DNA of 64,000 nt from Fen-999 sp041480065 (lineage in GTDB: Bacteria; Pseudomonadota; Gammaproteobacteria; Burkholderiales; Rhodocyclaceae): assembly GCA_041480065.1 (NCBI GenBank), contig JBGOZF010000003.1:1-64000 (forward strand). The letters are read 5' to 3'. Shown piece by piece: positions 33,593 through 40,848 of this stretch. The notes under the pieces are model-generated. The model did not search any database. It saw only the letters and a list, made by a program, of their open reading frames with translations, and was not told where the DNA came from. The translations under genes were made by a program, and so were the position numbers. Each line of letters starts with the position of its first letter. Position 1 is the stretch's first letter.

Positions 33593-33972
33593 TGCAGCAC
33601 CCGCGGCATGGAAAGAACGAACTCGTCGATCGGCGCATCGAACTGGGTGCCATCTTCCGCCGCCATCTGATAGCTGCCCTTCATGGTTCCGACTGGCGTA
33701 TTGAGCGCACAACCGCTGGAATACTCGAACCGCTCGCCGGGCTGCAGCAGGGGCTGATGGCCGACGACGCCGAGGCCACGCACCTCCTGCACGCGGCCGT
33801 CGGCATCGGTGATGATCCAGTGGCGCGATATCAGTTGAGCGGCGATGTTGCCGGCGTTGGTGATCGTGATGGTGTAGGAAAATACGAAGCGCTCCGCCGC
33901 CGGATCGGACTGTTCGGGCAGGTAGTCGGTCGTTACCTCGACCCGGATGTCGTGTTTCTTGGCTTCAGCCAT
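33589..33972 (-). CDS. apaG: ApaG (Co2+/Mg2+ efflux-associated) protein
   Basis: 127 aa from the ATG at 33972 (MAEAKKHDIRVEV). An ATG 15 bases upstream is also possible. Signature stretches YTITITNAGNIAAQLISRHW, VQEVRGLGVVGHQPLLQPG and TPVGTMKGSYQM identify the ApaG fibronectin-like fold. Its biochemical role is unsettled, although it has been tied to metal-cation resistance and ApaH. Its 3' end overlaps the methyltransferase start region. It is divergent from rpe with 85 bp between starts. Confidence 0.95.
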   Translation of the reverse strand: MAEAKKHDIRVEVTTDYLPEQSDPAAERFVFSYTITITNAGNIAAQLISRHWIITDADGRVQEVRGLGVVGHQPLLQPGERFEYSSGCALNTPVGTMKGSYQMAAEDGTQFDAPIDEFVLSMPRVLH

Positions 33973-34057
33973 GCTTATGATTGCCATCAGAAAAAATTAG
34001 CCGGCCTGATGGACGCAGCCGCTAAAATCGGCCGATCCAACTTCACGAGGCCCCGCC

Positions 34058-34747
34058 ATGTCTTCATCTTACCGCATTGCGCCGAGCATTCTCTCCGCCA
34101 ACTTCGCCAGGCTGGGCGAGGAAGTCGACAACGTGCTCGCCGCTGGCGCCGACATCGTGCATTTCGACGTGATGGACAACCATTACGTTCCCAATCTCAC
34201 CATCGGCCCGCTGGTCTGCGAGGCGCTGCGCAAGCATGGCGTCACCGCGCCGATCGACGTGCATCTGATGGTGAAGCCGGTCGACCGCATCGTGCCAGAC
34301 TTCGCCAAGGCCGGCGCCAGCTACATAACCTTCCACCCCGAGGCCTCCGAGCACATCGACCGCACCATTGGCCTGATCAAGGAGAACGGCTGCAAGGCCG
34401 GCCTCGTGTTCAACCCGGCGACGCCGCTCGACGTGCTCGAATACACGCTCGACAAGCTCGACATGGTGCTGCTGATGTCGGTCAACCCCGGCTTCGGCGG
34501 CCAGAAGTTCATCCCCTACGTGCTCGACAAGGCTCGGCGCGTACGCAGGATGATCGATGAGCGCGGCCTCAAGGTCAGCCTGGAAATCGACGGCGGCGTC
34601 GGCCCGGCCAATATCGCGGAAGTCGCCAAGGCGGGCGTGGACACCTTCGTCGCCGGCTCCGCCATCTTCAGCGCCGGCAAGGACAGCGACCCGCACCGCT
34701 ACGACTCGGTCATCGCGTCGATGCGCGCGGAACTGGCGAAGACCTAA
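34058..34747 (+). CDS. rpe: Ribulose-phosphate 3-epimerase
   Basis: A 229-aa TIM-barrel enzyme. It interconverts D-ribulose 5-phosphate and D-xylulose 5-phosphate in the pentose phosphate and Calvin pathways. Motifs: IAPSILSANFARLGEE, HFDVMDNHYVPNLTIGP (metal and catalytic Asp), DVHLMV, VNPGFGGQKF and EIDGGVGPANI with the second catalytic Asp. It is followed by element F and gph, the usual rpe-gph-trp order in betaproteobacteria. Confidence 0.97.
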   Translation: MSSSYRIAPSILSANFARLGEEVDNVLAAGADIVHFDVMDNHYVPNLTIGPLVCEALRKHGVTAPIDVHLMVKPVDRIVPDFAKAGASYITFHPEASEHIDRTIGLIKENGCKAGLVFNPATPLDVLEYTLDKLDMVLLMSVNPGFGGQKFIPYVLDKARRVRRMIDERGLKVSLEIDGGVGPANIAEVAKAGVDTFVAGSAIFSAGKDSDPHRYDSVIASMRAELAKT

Positions 34748-34756
34748 GAACTTTTT

Positions 34757-34839
34757 CACCGCAGAGAGCGCAGGGGACGCAGAGACAAACCAATATAGAT
34801 CCTCGGCTCTTCTCTGCGTCCTCTGCGTTCTCTGCGGTG
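34757..34839. repeat. Inverted-repeat element F (CACCGCAGAGAACGC type)
   Basis: The left arm CACCGCAGAGAGCGCAGGGG (34757-34776, continuing to 34785) mirrors the right arm TCTGCGTCCTCTGCGTTC then TCTGCGGTG (34813-34839). About 25 bases lie between. It fills the co-directional rpe-gph gap and ends 5 bases before the gph start codon. Its right arm is identical over about 28 bases to that of element G. Confidence 0.78.
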
Positions 34840-34844
34840 AACAA

Positions 34845-35522
34845 ATGAATTTCCCCGTCAAAGCCGTACTCCTCGACCTCGACGGCACGCTGCTCGACAC
34901 GGCGCCGGATTTACTGGAGGCCGCCAACGGCATGCTGACGGAGTTGGCCCGGCCGGAAGTATCGATCACTGAAATCCGTGCCTACGTCGGCCGCGGCATT
35001 CCCAACCTGGTCAAGCGCCTGCTCGCCGGCAAGCTGGAAGCTGCCGACGATCCGGCGCCGCCGCCGGCCGAGGCGCTGGCGAGCTTCCGCCGCCACTATG
35101 CCGAATCGAACGGCCGCCGCGCGGCCCTCTATCCTGGCGTCAGGGAAGGGCTCGACGCGCTCGCGGCCCTGAACCTGCCGCTCGCCTGCATCACCAACAA
35201 GGCCGAAGCCTTCACGGCACCGCTGCTCGACAGGACAGGCCTCACCCGATACTTCAAGGTGGTCGTCAGCGGCGACACCCTGCCACGCGCCAAGCCCGAT
35301 CCCATGCCCATCATCTGGGTCTGCGGCCATTTCGACCTGAAGCCGAAAGACATGCTGATGATCGGCGATTCGGTCAACGACGCCAGGGCGGCGCGCGCGG
35401 CCGGCTGTCCCGTGTTCATCGTCCCCTACGGCTACAACGAGGGCCGGGACGTGCGCAAACTCGACTGCGATGCTATAGTTGCCACGCTGTTCGAAGCGAC
35501 AACCCTCATCAAACCCGCATAA
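34845..35522 (+). CDS. gph: Phosphoglycolate phosphatase
   Basis: A 225-aa HAD hydrolase. The nucleophile motif VLLDLDGTLLDTAPDL, the cap domain, ITNKAEAF, the Lys in RAKPDPMP and the acidic GDSVNDARAARAAG are in order. It dephosphorylates 2-phosphoglycolate from DNA repair or oxygenase activity. The ATG at 34845 lies directly after the right arm of element F. The ribosome-binding region is therefore supplied by the repeat (CTGCGGTGAACAAATG), and no strong SD is visible. Confidence 0.95.
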   Translation: MNFPVKAVLLDLDGTLLDTAPDLLEAANGMLTELARPEVSITEIRAYVGRGIPNLVKRLLAGKLEAADDPAPPPAEALASFRRHYAESNGRRAALYPGVREGLDALAALNLPLACITNKAEAFTAPLLDRTGLTRYFKVVVSGDTLPRAKPDPMPIIWVCGHFDLKPKDMLMIGDSVNDARAARAAGCPVFIVPYGYNEGRDVRKLDCDAIVATLFEATTLIKPA

Positions 35523-35524
35523 TC

Positions 35525-35611
35525 ATGCTTCATCGGAAACCGCAAACGACGAACGCCTGCCGCGACCCGCAGGCGGAGGCTTGGCCCTGGCGCCCCTGGC
35601 ACCGGGTCTAG
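35525..35611 (+). CDS. trpL: trp operon leader peptide with three closely spaced Trp codons
   Basis: A 28-aa ORF between gph and trpE: start MLHRKPQTTN, end AWPWRPWHRV. Trp codons occur at positions 20, 22 and 25. Trp clusters of this kind are the hallmark of transcription attenuation leader peptides. A stable hairpin (35554-35575) overlaps the ORF and another (35624-35641) follows the stop before trpE at 35672. The start is 2 bases after the gph stop. I read it as the attenuator peptide by composition and position. Confidence 0.75.
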   Translation: MLHRKPQTTNACRDPQAEAWPWRPWHRV

Positions 35612-35654
35612 TTCTCGTTCATCGCGCGCGGACAGGCGCGCCGTCGTCGCCACG
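35554..35654 (+). promoter_or_regulatory. Candidate trp attenuator hairpins
   Basis: CGCCTGC (35554-35560) pairs with GCAGGCG (35569-35575). GCGCGC (35624-35629) pairs with GCGCGC (35636-35641) and is followed at a distance by CGTTTTCC, a short T run. Alternating pairings across the Trp codons are possible. The T run is weaker than in a textbook terminator, so termination efficiency is uncertain. Confidence 0.45.
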
Positions 35655-35671
35655 TTTTCCATGGAGCAGTC

Positions 35672-37147
35672 ATGACTGAAGCTGAATTCAACCGGTTGGC
35701 CGCCGAGGGCTACAACCGGATTCCCGTCACCCTCGAAACCTTCGCCGATCTCGACACCCCGCTGTCGATCTACCTCAAGCTGGCGGCGAGCCCCTACTCC
35801 TACCTGCTCGAATCCGTCCAGGGCGGCGAGCGCTTCGGCCGCTACTCGTTCATCGGCATCAGTTCCGGCACGCGCATCGCCGTCTACGATTCGAGCATCC
35901 TGCTGCTGACGGGCAATCGCGTCGCCGAGCGCCGCGACCACACGAACCCGATGTCCTTTATCTCGGAGTTCATGGCCCGCTTCAAGGTGCCGGACCTCAA
36001 AGGCCTGCCGCGTTTCTGTGGCGGCCTGGTCGGCTATTTCGGCTACGACACGGTGCGCGCCATCGAGCCGAAGCTGGCGGCGACGAAGAAACCCGACCCG
36101 CTGGGCACGCCCGACATCCTGCTCATGCTCTCGGAAGAGATCGCCATCGTCGACAATCTCTCCGGCAAGCTAACCCTGGTGGTCTACGCTGAACCCGGTT
36201 TCCCCGGCGCCTGGAAACAGGCCCAGGCGCGGCTGAAGGAACTGCTGACAAAGTTGCGCGCGCCCCTGGCCATTCCGGAGGACACGGCGGTGGAAAGCGC
36301 ACCGGCTGAATCCGAATTCGGCGAACAGGCGTTCAAGGACGCCGTGCGCCGCGCCAAGCAATACATCACCGACGGCGACATCATGCAGGTGGTGCTCTCG
36401 CAGCGCATGAGCAAGCCTTTCCACGCCAGCCCGCTGTCGCTCTACCGGGCGCTGCGCACGCTGAATCCGTCGCCCTACATGTTCTATTTCGACTTCGAGG
36501 ACTTCCACGTCGTCGGCGCCTCGCCGGAGATCCTGGTCCGCCTCGAAGACGGCATCGTCACCGTGCGGCCCATCGCCGGTACCCGCAAGCGCGGTGCCAC
36601 GCCGGAAGAAGACGCGGCGCTCGCCGCCGACCTGCTGGCCGACCAGAAGGAGCGTGCCGAACACCTGCAACTGCTCGACCTCGGCCGCAACGACGCCGGC
36701 CGCATCGCCAAGGTCGGTAGCGTGAAGGTCACCGAGCAATTCGTGATCGAGCGCTATTCGCATGTGATGCACATCGTTTCCAACGTCGAGGGCAGGCTCA
36801 AGGACGACGAAGGGCCGGTCTCGGTGCTCAAGGCCACCTTCCCCGCCGGCACGGTCTCCGGCGCCGCCAAGGTGCGCGCCATGGAGATCATCGACGAACT
36901 CGAGCCGACCAAGCGCGGCGTCTATGCCGGCGCCGTCGGCTACCTCGGCTTCAACGGCGACATGGATCTCGCGATCGCCATCCGCACCGCCGTGCTCAAG
37001 CACGGCCGCATCTACGTCCAGGCCGGCGCCGGCATCGTCGCCGATTCCGACCCTGATTCGGAATGGATCGAGACGCAGAACAAGGCGCGGGCACTGCTGC
37101 GCGCCGCGGAAATGGCCGAGAGCGGCCTCGACACGCGCTTCGAATAA
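35672..37147 (+). CDS. trpE: Anthranilate synthase component I
   Basis: 491 aa, normal length. It converts chorismate to anthranilate with the TrpG glutaminase. The tryptophan feedback-inhibition motif LLES is present in SPYSYLLESVQGGE. Catalytic-domain motifs are DGDIMQVVLSQRM, FHVVGASPEIL, PIAGTRKRG, DLGRNDAGR, VMHIVSNVEG and PAGTVSGAAKVRAMEII. GGAGCAG precedes the ATG. It opens the trp operon behind the trpL leader. Confidence 0.98.
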   Translation: MTEAEFNRLAAEGYNRIPVTLETFADLDTPLSIYLKLAASPYSYLLESVQGGERFGRYSFIGISSGTRIAVYDSSILLLTGNRVAERRDHTNPMSFISEFMARFKVPDLKGLPRFCGGLVGYFGYDTVRAIEPKLAATKKPDPLGTPDILLMLSEEIAIVDNLSGKLTLVVYAEPGFPGAWKQAQARLKELLTKLRAPLAIPEDTAVESAPAESEFGEQAFKDAVRRAKQYITDGDIMQVVLSQRMSKPFHASPLSLYRALRTLNPSPYMFYFDFEDFHVVGASPEILVRLEDGIVTVRPIAGTRKRGATPEEDAALAADLLADQKERAEHLQLLDLGRNDAGRIAKVGSVKVTEQFVIERYSHVMHIVSNVEGRLKDDEGPVSVLKATFPAGTVSGAAKVRAMEIIDELEPTKRGVYAGAVGYLGFNGDMDLAIAIRTAVLKHGRIYVQAGAGIVADSDPDSEWIETQNKARALLRAAEMAESGLDTRFE

Positions 37148-37157
37148 GGATCGGTCC

Positions 37158-37976
37158 ATGGCCAATACGGACACCGACAAGGCGCCGGCACCCCTCGACG
37201 AGGAAGAAGTGGCGGCTCTGGCCGAGCGCCTCGAAACCCTGCCGATCGAGCATATGGATTGGGTCATGCGCCTCTACCTCGAATGCAGACGGGCGCGGGA
37301 ATCCGAAGGCCGGCTGCTGGCGGAGAGCGCCTGCAGCGCCGACTCCGCCGACACCACGCAATTGGTTCTCGATGCCGCCGACTGGCTGCACACGCTGTGG
37401 GAAGTCGGCTACATGGGCGGCGAAGCCTTTCCGGCACCACCGCGCTCGGATTTCCCGCAGATCAGTGTCAATGACATCCTCAAGTCGGCGCTGCTCAGCC
37501 GCATTCGCCACGGCAAGCGTCCGCTGCCCTTCCCGCCGCCGACGCGCAATGGCATGCCCTGGCACGAAGCGGTCGAATCGGACGAAGTCTTCCTCGTGCG
37601 CGTCGACTTTCTCGACCAGGACTGGTGCCGCATCGAAGGTTGCACCGACTGGCAGGTCACGGAAACCACCGAGGCCGGCCGCAGCTACCGCGTCCAGCAC
37701 CGCGGCAAGGGCTCCATCTACCGCCTCACCCTCGACAGCGAGGGCCTCGGGCAGCTTCAGAAATGCCCCGCGGAAATCAGTCGCCGCATCGTGCGCCAGT
37801 CGCGCGCCGGCATCGCCGCCTACCTGCTGGAATGGCCGGGGGAGAATGGCGAAATGACCCACGTGCCCCTGCGCGCCGCCACCTGGGATCGGGCCGAGAA
37901 CGAAGCCCAGCGGTGGATCGCCCTGCGCCATCCCGATCTGTACGGCCAGATCAAATTCGAACGAAGCGAGGGCTGA
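37158..37976 (+). CDS. Uncharacterised 272-aa protein encoded between trpE and trpG
   Basis: The start ATG at 37158 lies 10 bp after the trpE stop, and the stop lies 30 bp before trpG, so it is inside the trp operon. No signal peptide or membrane segment is present. Residues 20-50 (PIEHMDWVMRLYLECRRARE) are helical. The central part contains the polyproline-like PLPFPPPTRNGMPWHE and a beta-rich half (EGCTDWQVTETT, GKGSIYRLTLD). I recognise no domain. Codon use resembles trpE, so it is not a recent foreign gene by eye. Confidence 0.75.
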   Translation: MANTDTDKAPAPLDEEEVAALAERLETLPIEHMDWVMRLYLECRRARESEGRLLAESACSADSADTTQLVLDAADWLHTLWEVGYMGGEAFPAPPRSDFPQISVNDILKSALLSRIRHGKRPLPFPPPTRNGMPWHEAVESDEVFLVRVDFLDQDWCRIEGCTDWQVTETTEAGRSYRVQHRGKGSIYRLTLDSEGLGQLQKCPAEISRRIVRQSRAGIAAYLLEWPGENGEMTHVPLRAATWDRAENEAQRWIALRHPDLYGQIKFERSEG

Positions 37977-38006
37977 CGCCCACGCCTATCGACCGGGAAG
38001 AAGACC

Positions 38007-38570
38007 ATGCTGCTAATGATCGACAACTACGACTCCTTCACCTACAACCTCGTGCAGTATTTCGGCGAACTCGGCGAGGACGTGCGCGTTTATCGCAACG
38101 ACGCCATCACGCTGAAGGAAATCGCCGCCATGAAGCCGGACCGGCTGGTCATCTCCCCCGGCCCCTGCTCGCCAAAGGAAGCCGGTATCTCGGTGGCAGC
38201 CATTCAGGAGTTCGCCGGCAAGCTCCCCATCCTCGGTGTCTGTCTTGGTCACCAGAGCATTGGTTACGCCTTCGGCGGCGAGATCATCCACGCCCAGACC
38301 ATGATGCACGGCAAGCTCTCGGCCATCCATCACGCCAATATGGGCGTGTTCGCCGGCTTGCCCAATCCGCTGACGGCAACGCGCTACCATTCGCTCGCCA
38401 TCCGCCGCGAGAGTCTTCCGGACTGCCTCGAGGTCACCGCCTGGACGGACGACAACGAGATCATGGGCGTACGCCACAAGACGATGGCGATCGAAGGTGT
38501 GCAGTTCCACCCCGAATCCATCATGACCGAGCGCGGCCACGACCTGCTGAGGAACTTCTTGCGGACTTGA
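38007..38570 (+). CDS. trpG: Anthranilate synthase component II (glutamine amidotransferase)
   Basis: A 187-aa class I glutaminase. It starts LLMIDNYDSFTYNLVQYF. The nucleophile Cys lies in GVCLGHQSIGYAFGG, and His-Glu lie in QFHPESIMTE. It supplies ammonia to TrpE and, in many bacteria, also to PabB. It is the last trp gene before the inserted toxin-antitoxin pair. Confidence 0.97.
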   Translation: MLLMIDNYDSFTYNLVQYFGELGEDVRVYRNDAITLKEIAAMKPDRLVISPGPCSPKEAGISVAAIQEFAGKLPILGVCLGHQSIGYAFGGEIIHAQTMMHGKLSAIHHANMGVFAGLPNPLTATRYHSLAIRRESLPDCLEVTAWTDDNEIMGVRHKTMAIEGVQFHPESIMTERGHDLLRNFLRT

Positions 38571-38587
38571 CCTGGGCGCTGGATAAT

Positions 38588-38607
38588 ATGGCTATCAAGA
38601 TAGCCAT
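38588..38607. promoter_or_regulatory. Palindromic operator before the Phd antitoxin gene
   Basis: ATGGCTATC-AA-GATAGCCAT is a perfect 9-bp inverted repeat. It sits 15 bases before the antitoxin ATG, overlapping a TAATAT/TATAAT-like sequence. Phd/YefM antitoxins bind such palindromes to repress their own operon. Confidence 0.6.
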
Positions 38608-38621
38608 CTTGGAGAGAGATC

Positions 38622-38894
38622 ATGGACAAGACCTATTCGATCGCCGAGGCCCGCAACGATCTCTCCAATGTCGTGCGCGAGGCGGAAGCGGGTCGTCCGG
38701 TCACCCTGGCGCGGCGTGGCCGGCCCGTGGCGGTGGTCGTCTCCGCCAATGACTATTCGCGCATGGCCAGCCGACGGCAGTCGGTCGCCGATGCCATCGA
38801 CGGGTTTCGCGCCACGCACGCAGCGGCGTTAGACGATGTCGACTGGCTGGCGCCGCGGGATTCGTCGCGGGGAAGAACGCCTTGGCAGCCGTAA
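38622..38894 (+). CDS. Phd/YefM-family antitoxin
   Basis: A 90-aa protein. The N-terminal half KTYSIAEARNDLSNVVREAE then GRPVTLARRGRPVAVVVSAND is the Phd/YefM DNA-binding fold. The C-terminal half is a flexible tail that would wrap the toxin. GGAGAGAG precedes the ATG. Its stop overlaps the toxin start by 13 bases. The pair is inserted between trpG and trpD. Confidence 0.88.
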   Translation: MDKTYSIAEARNDLSNVVREAEAGRPVTLARRGRPVAVVVSANDYSRMASRRQSVADAIDGFRATHAAALDDVDWLAPRDSSRGRTPWQP

Positions 38895-39322
38895 CTTCGT
38901 CCCTTCTCTACCTGCTGGACACCAACATCCTTTCCGAAGCCACCCGGGCAACCCCCGATTTTGGCGTCATGGCGCGCATACGAAAAGCGGGTGACAGAAT
39001 CGCGACTTCGGCGATTACCTGGCACGAATTGCATCACGGCCTTGCCCTGATCGCGCCCTCGCGCAAGCGCGACGCCATCGGTGCCTATCTGCAATCGTTG
39101 CATCGGGCGGAACTCCCCATCCTGCCCTACTCCGCAGAAGCCGCAGAGTGGCATGCCGCCGAGCGGGCGCGCCTCACGGCCAAGTGCTTGACGCCTCCAT
39201 TCGTCGACGGCCAGATCGCTGCCATCGCCCACACCAGCAAACTGACACTGGTGACACGCAACGTTGCCGACTTCAAACACTTTTCCGGCCTGAAGATCCA
39301 GAACTGGTTCTCGGCCGCCTGA
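38882..39322 (+). CDS. vapC: PIN-domain toxin (VapC/FitB type)
   Basis: A 146-aa PIN ribonuclease. Acidic active-site positions are visible in LLYLLDTNILSE, ITWHELHHG, FVDGQIAAIA and LVTRNVADF. VapC-like toxins cleave tRNA or rRNA. The TTG start at 38882 overlaps the antitoxin 3' end. An internal start would also keep the domain. It ends 14 bp before trpD, so read-through of the toxin unit carries trpD. Confidence 0.88.
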   Translation: MAAVTSSLLYLLDTNILSEATRATPDFGVMARIRKAGDRIATSAITWHELHHGLALIAPSRKRDAIGAYLQSLHRAELPILPYSAEAAEWHAAERARLTAKCLTPPFVDGQIAAIAHTSKLTLVTRNVADFKHFSGLKIQNWFSAA

Positions 39323-39336
39323 TTGGAGACCCCGCC

Positions 39337-40362
39337 ATGATTACCCCCCAGGAAGCCCTGCAACGGACCATCGAGCACCGCGAGATCTTCCACGACGAGA
39401 TGCTGCACCTGATGCGCATGATCATGAAGGGCGAGATGTCGCCGATCATGACCGCCGCCCTTCTCACCGGCCTGCGCACCAAGAAGGAAACCATAGGCGA
39501 AATCGCCGCCGCGGCCATGGTGATGCGCGAGCTGTGCACCAGGGTCGACGTGCCAAACAACCAAAATTTCGTCGACGTCGTCGGCACCGGCGGCGATGCC
39601 GCGCACTCCTTCAACATCTCCACCGCCTCGGCCTTCGTTGCCGCCGCTGCGGGCGCCACCGTAGCCAAACACGGCAATCGCAGCGTGTCGTCGAAATCCG
39701 GTTCCGCCGACGTGCTGGAAGCGCTGGGCGCGAAGATCGACCTCCAGGCGCCGCAGGTGGCCGAATGCATCCAGGCCGTGGGCATGGGCTTCATGTTTGC
39801 GCCCAACCACCACCCGGCGATGAAGAACGTGGTGCCGGTGCGCAAGGAAATGGGCGTGCGCACCATTTTCAACATTCTCGGGCCGCTGACCAATCCGGCC
39901 AGTGCGCCGAATACCCTGATGGGCGTCTTCCATCCCGATCTCGTCGGCATCCAGGTGCGCGTCATGCAGCGCCTCGGCGCGCAGCACGTACTGGTCGTCT
40001 GGGGCAAGGACGGCATGGACGAGATCTCGCTCGGCGCCGCCACCATGGTCGGCGAACTCAGGGACGGCGAGATCCGCGAATACGAGATTCACCCCGAGGA
40101 CTTCGGGTTGTCGATGGTATCGAACCGCAGTCTCAAGGTCGCCGACGCCCAGGAATCGAAAGCCATGCTCCTCGGTGCGCTGGAGAACAAGCCCGGCGCC
40201 GCACGTGAAATCGTCGCCCTCAATGCCGGCAGCGCGCTCTACACGGCCAACCTCGCCGCCTCCATCGGCGAAGGCATCGTCAAGGCGCGCGAAACCATCG
40301 CCAGCGGCGCCGCGCGCAAGAAGGTCGATGAGTTCGTTTCCTTCACGCGCAAGTTCGGATAA
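39337..40362 (+). CDS. trpD: Anthranilate phosphoribosyltransferase
   Basis: A 341-aa enzyme. It transfers phosphoribose from PRPP to anthranilate. Motifs: FVDVVGTGGDAAHSFNIST (PRPP loop), KHGNRSVSSKSGSADVLEALG (anthranilate site), FAPNHHPAMKNV and FNILGPLTNPA. Length is standard. GGAGAC lies before the ATG. trpC follows only after a roughly 490-bp interval filled by element G. Confidence 0.98.
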   Translation: MITPQEALQRTIEHREIFHDEMLHLMRMIMKGEMSPIMTAALLTGLRTKKETIGEIAAAAMVMRELCTRVDVPNNQNFVDVVGTGGDAAHSFNISTASAFVAAAAGATVAKHGNRSVSSKSGSADVLEALGAKIDLQAPQVAECIQAVGMGFMFAPNHHPAMKNVVPVRKEMGVRTIFNILGPLTNPASAPNTLMGVFHPDLVGIQVRVMQRLGAQHVLVVWGKDGMDEISLGAATMVGELRDGEIREYEIHPEDFGLSMVSNRSLKVADAQESKAMLLGALENKPGAAREIVALNAGSALYTANLAASIGEGIVKARETIASGAARKKVDEFVSFTRKFG

Positions 40363-40369
40363 GGCGATT

Positions 40370-40838
40370 CACCGCAGAGAACGCAGAGGGCGCAGAGAAA
40401 ACCTGTGGGAGTCAACAACATCTCCGGCCAAGTCGTCGACGCCGCCGTTGTCGTTCATTCCGCACTCGGCCCGGGGTTGATCGAGTCGGTGTACGAAGCC
40501 TGCTTGGCCCACGAGTTGCGGCAGAGGGGACTGGCAATTGAAAGACAGCTTGTACTGCCGGTACGATGCGGCGGCATTCAGGTCGAAGCTGGGCTGAGGC
40601 TCGATCTGGTGGTGGAACAATCGGTCGTCCTCGAATTGAAGGCGGTGGAGGCGTTGCTACCGATTCACTCGGCCCAGTTGCTGACGTATCTGAAACTTGG
40701 TGGCTATTCTCTCGGCCTCTTGCTGAACTTCAATGTCCCTCGAATGCGCGATGGGATAAAACGCCTCGCCAATGGCGTCGCGGAGTAATGTCTCTGTTTT
40801 TCCGGTTTACCTCTGCGTCCTCTGCGTTCTCTGCGGTG
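40370..40838. mobile_element. Inverted-repeat element G carrying a GxxExxY gene
   Basis: The left arm CACCGCAGAGAACGCAGAGG (40370-40389, continuing to about 40400) and the right arm TCTGCGTCCTCTGCGTTC then TCTGCGGTG (40812-40838) are inverted copies. They enclose the intact GxxExxY gene with only 4 bp to its start on one side and about 20 bp after its stop on the other. The element lies exactly between the trpD stop (40362) and the trpC start (40849). No transposase is present, so mobility would be in trans or by an unknown mechanism. Confidence 0.7.
40405..40788 (+). CDS. GxxExxY-family protein (PD-(D/E)xK nuclease-like)
   Basis: A 127-aa protein. It has the family signature GLIESVY (GxxExxY), then RLDLVVEQSVVLELKAVE, matching the PD-(D/E)xK core with Asp followed by E-x-K, and the trailing QLLTYLKLGGYSLGLLLNFN. 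All likely active-site residues are intact. The GTG start at 40405 begins MGVNNISGQVVDAAVVVHSA. Family function is not established. Members are often found with N-termini that translate short repeats, consistent with the repeat arm 4 bp upstream here. Its position inside repeat arms suggests that it belongs to the element rather than to the trp pathway. Confidence 0.88.
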   Translation: MGVNNISGQVVDAAVVVHSALGPGLIESVYEACLAHELRQRGLAIERQLVLPVRCGGIQVEAGLRLDLVVEQSVVLELKAVEALLPIHSAQLLTYLKLGGYSLGLLLNFNVPRMRDGIKRLANGVAE

Positions 40839-40848
40839 AAATAGATCT

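Noticed and set aside
35518..35523. CATAAT as -10 box of trpL
   Set aside because: It lies directly on the trpL start codon, so the leader could not be translated from such a transcript.
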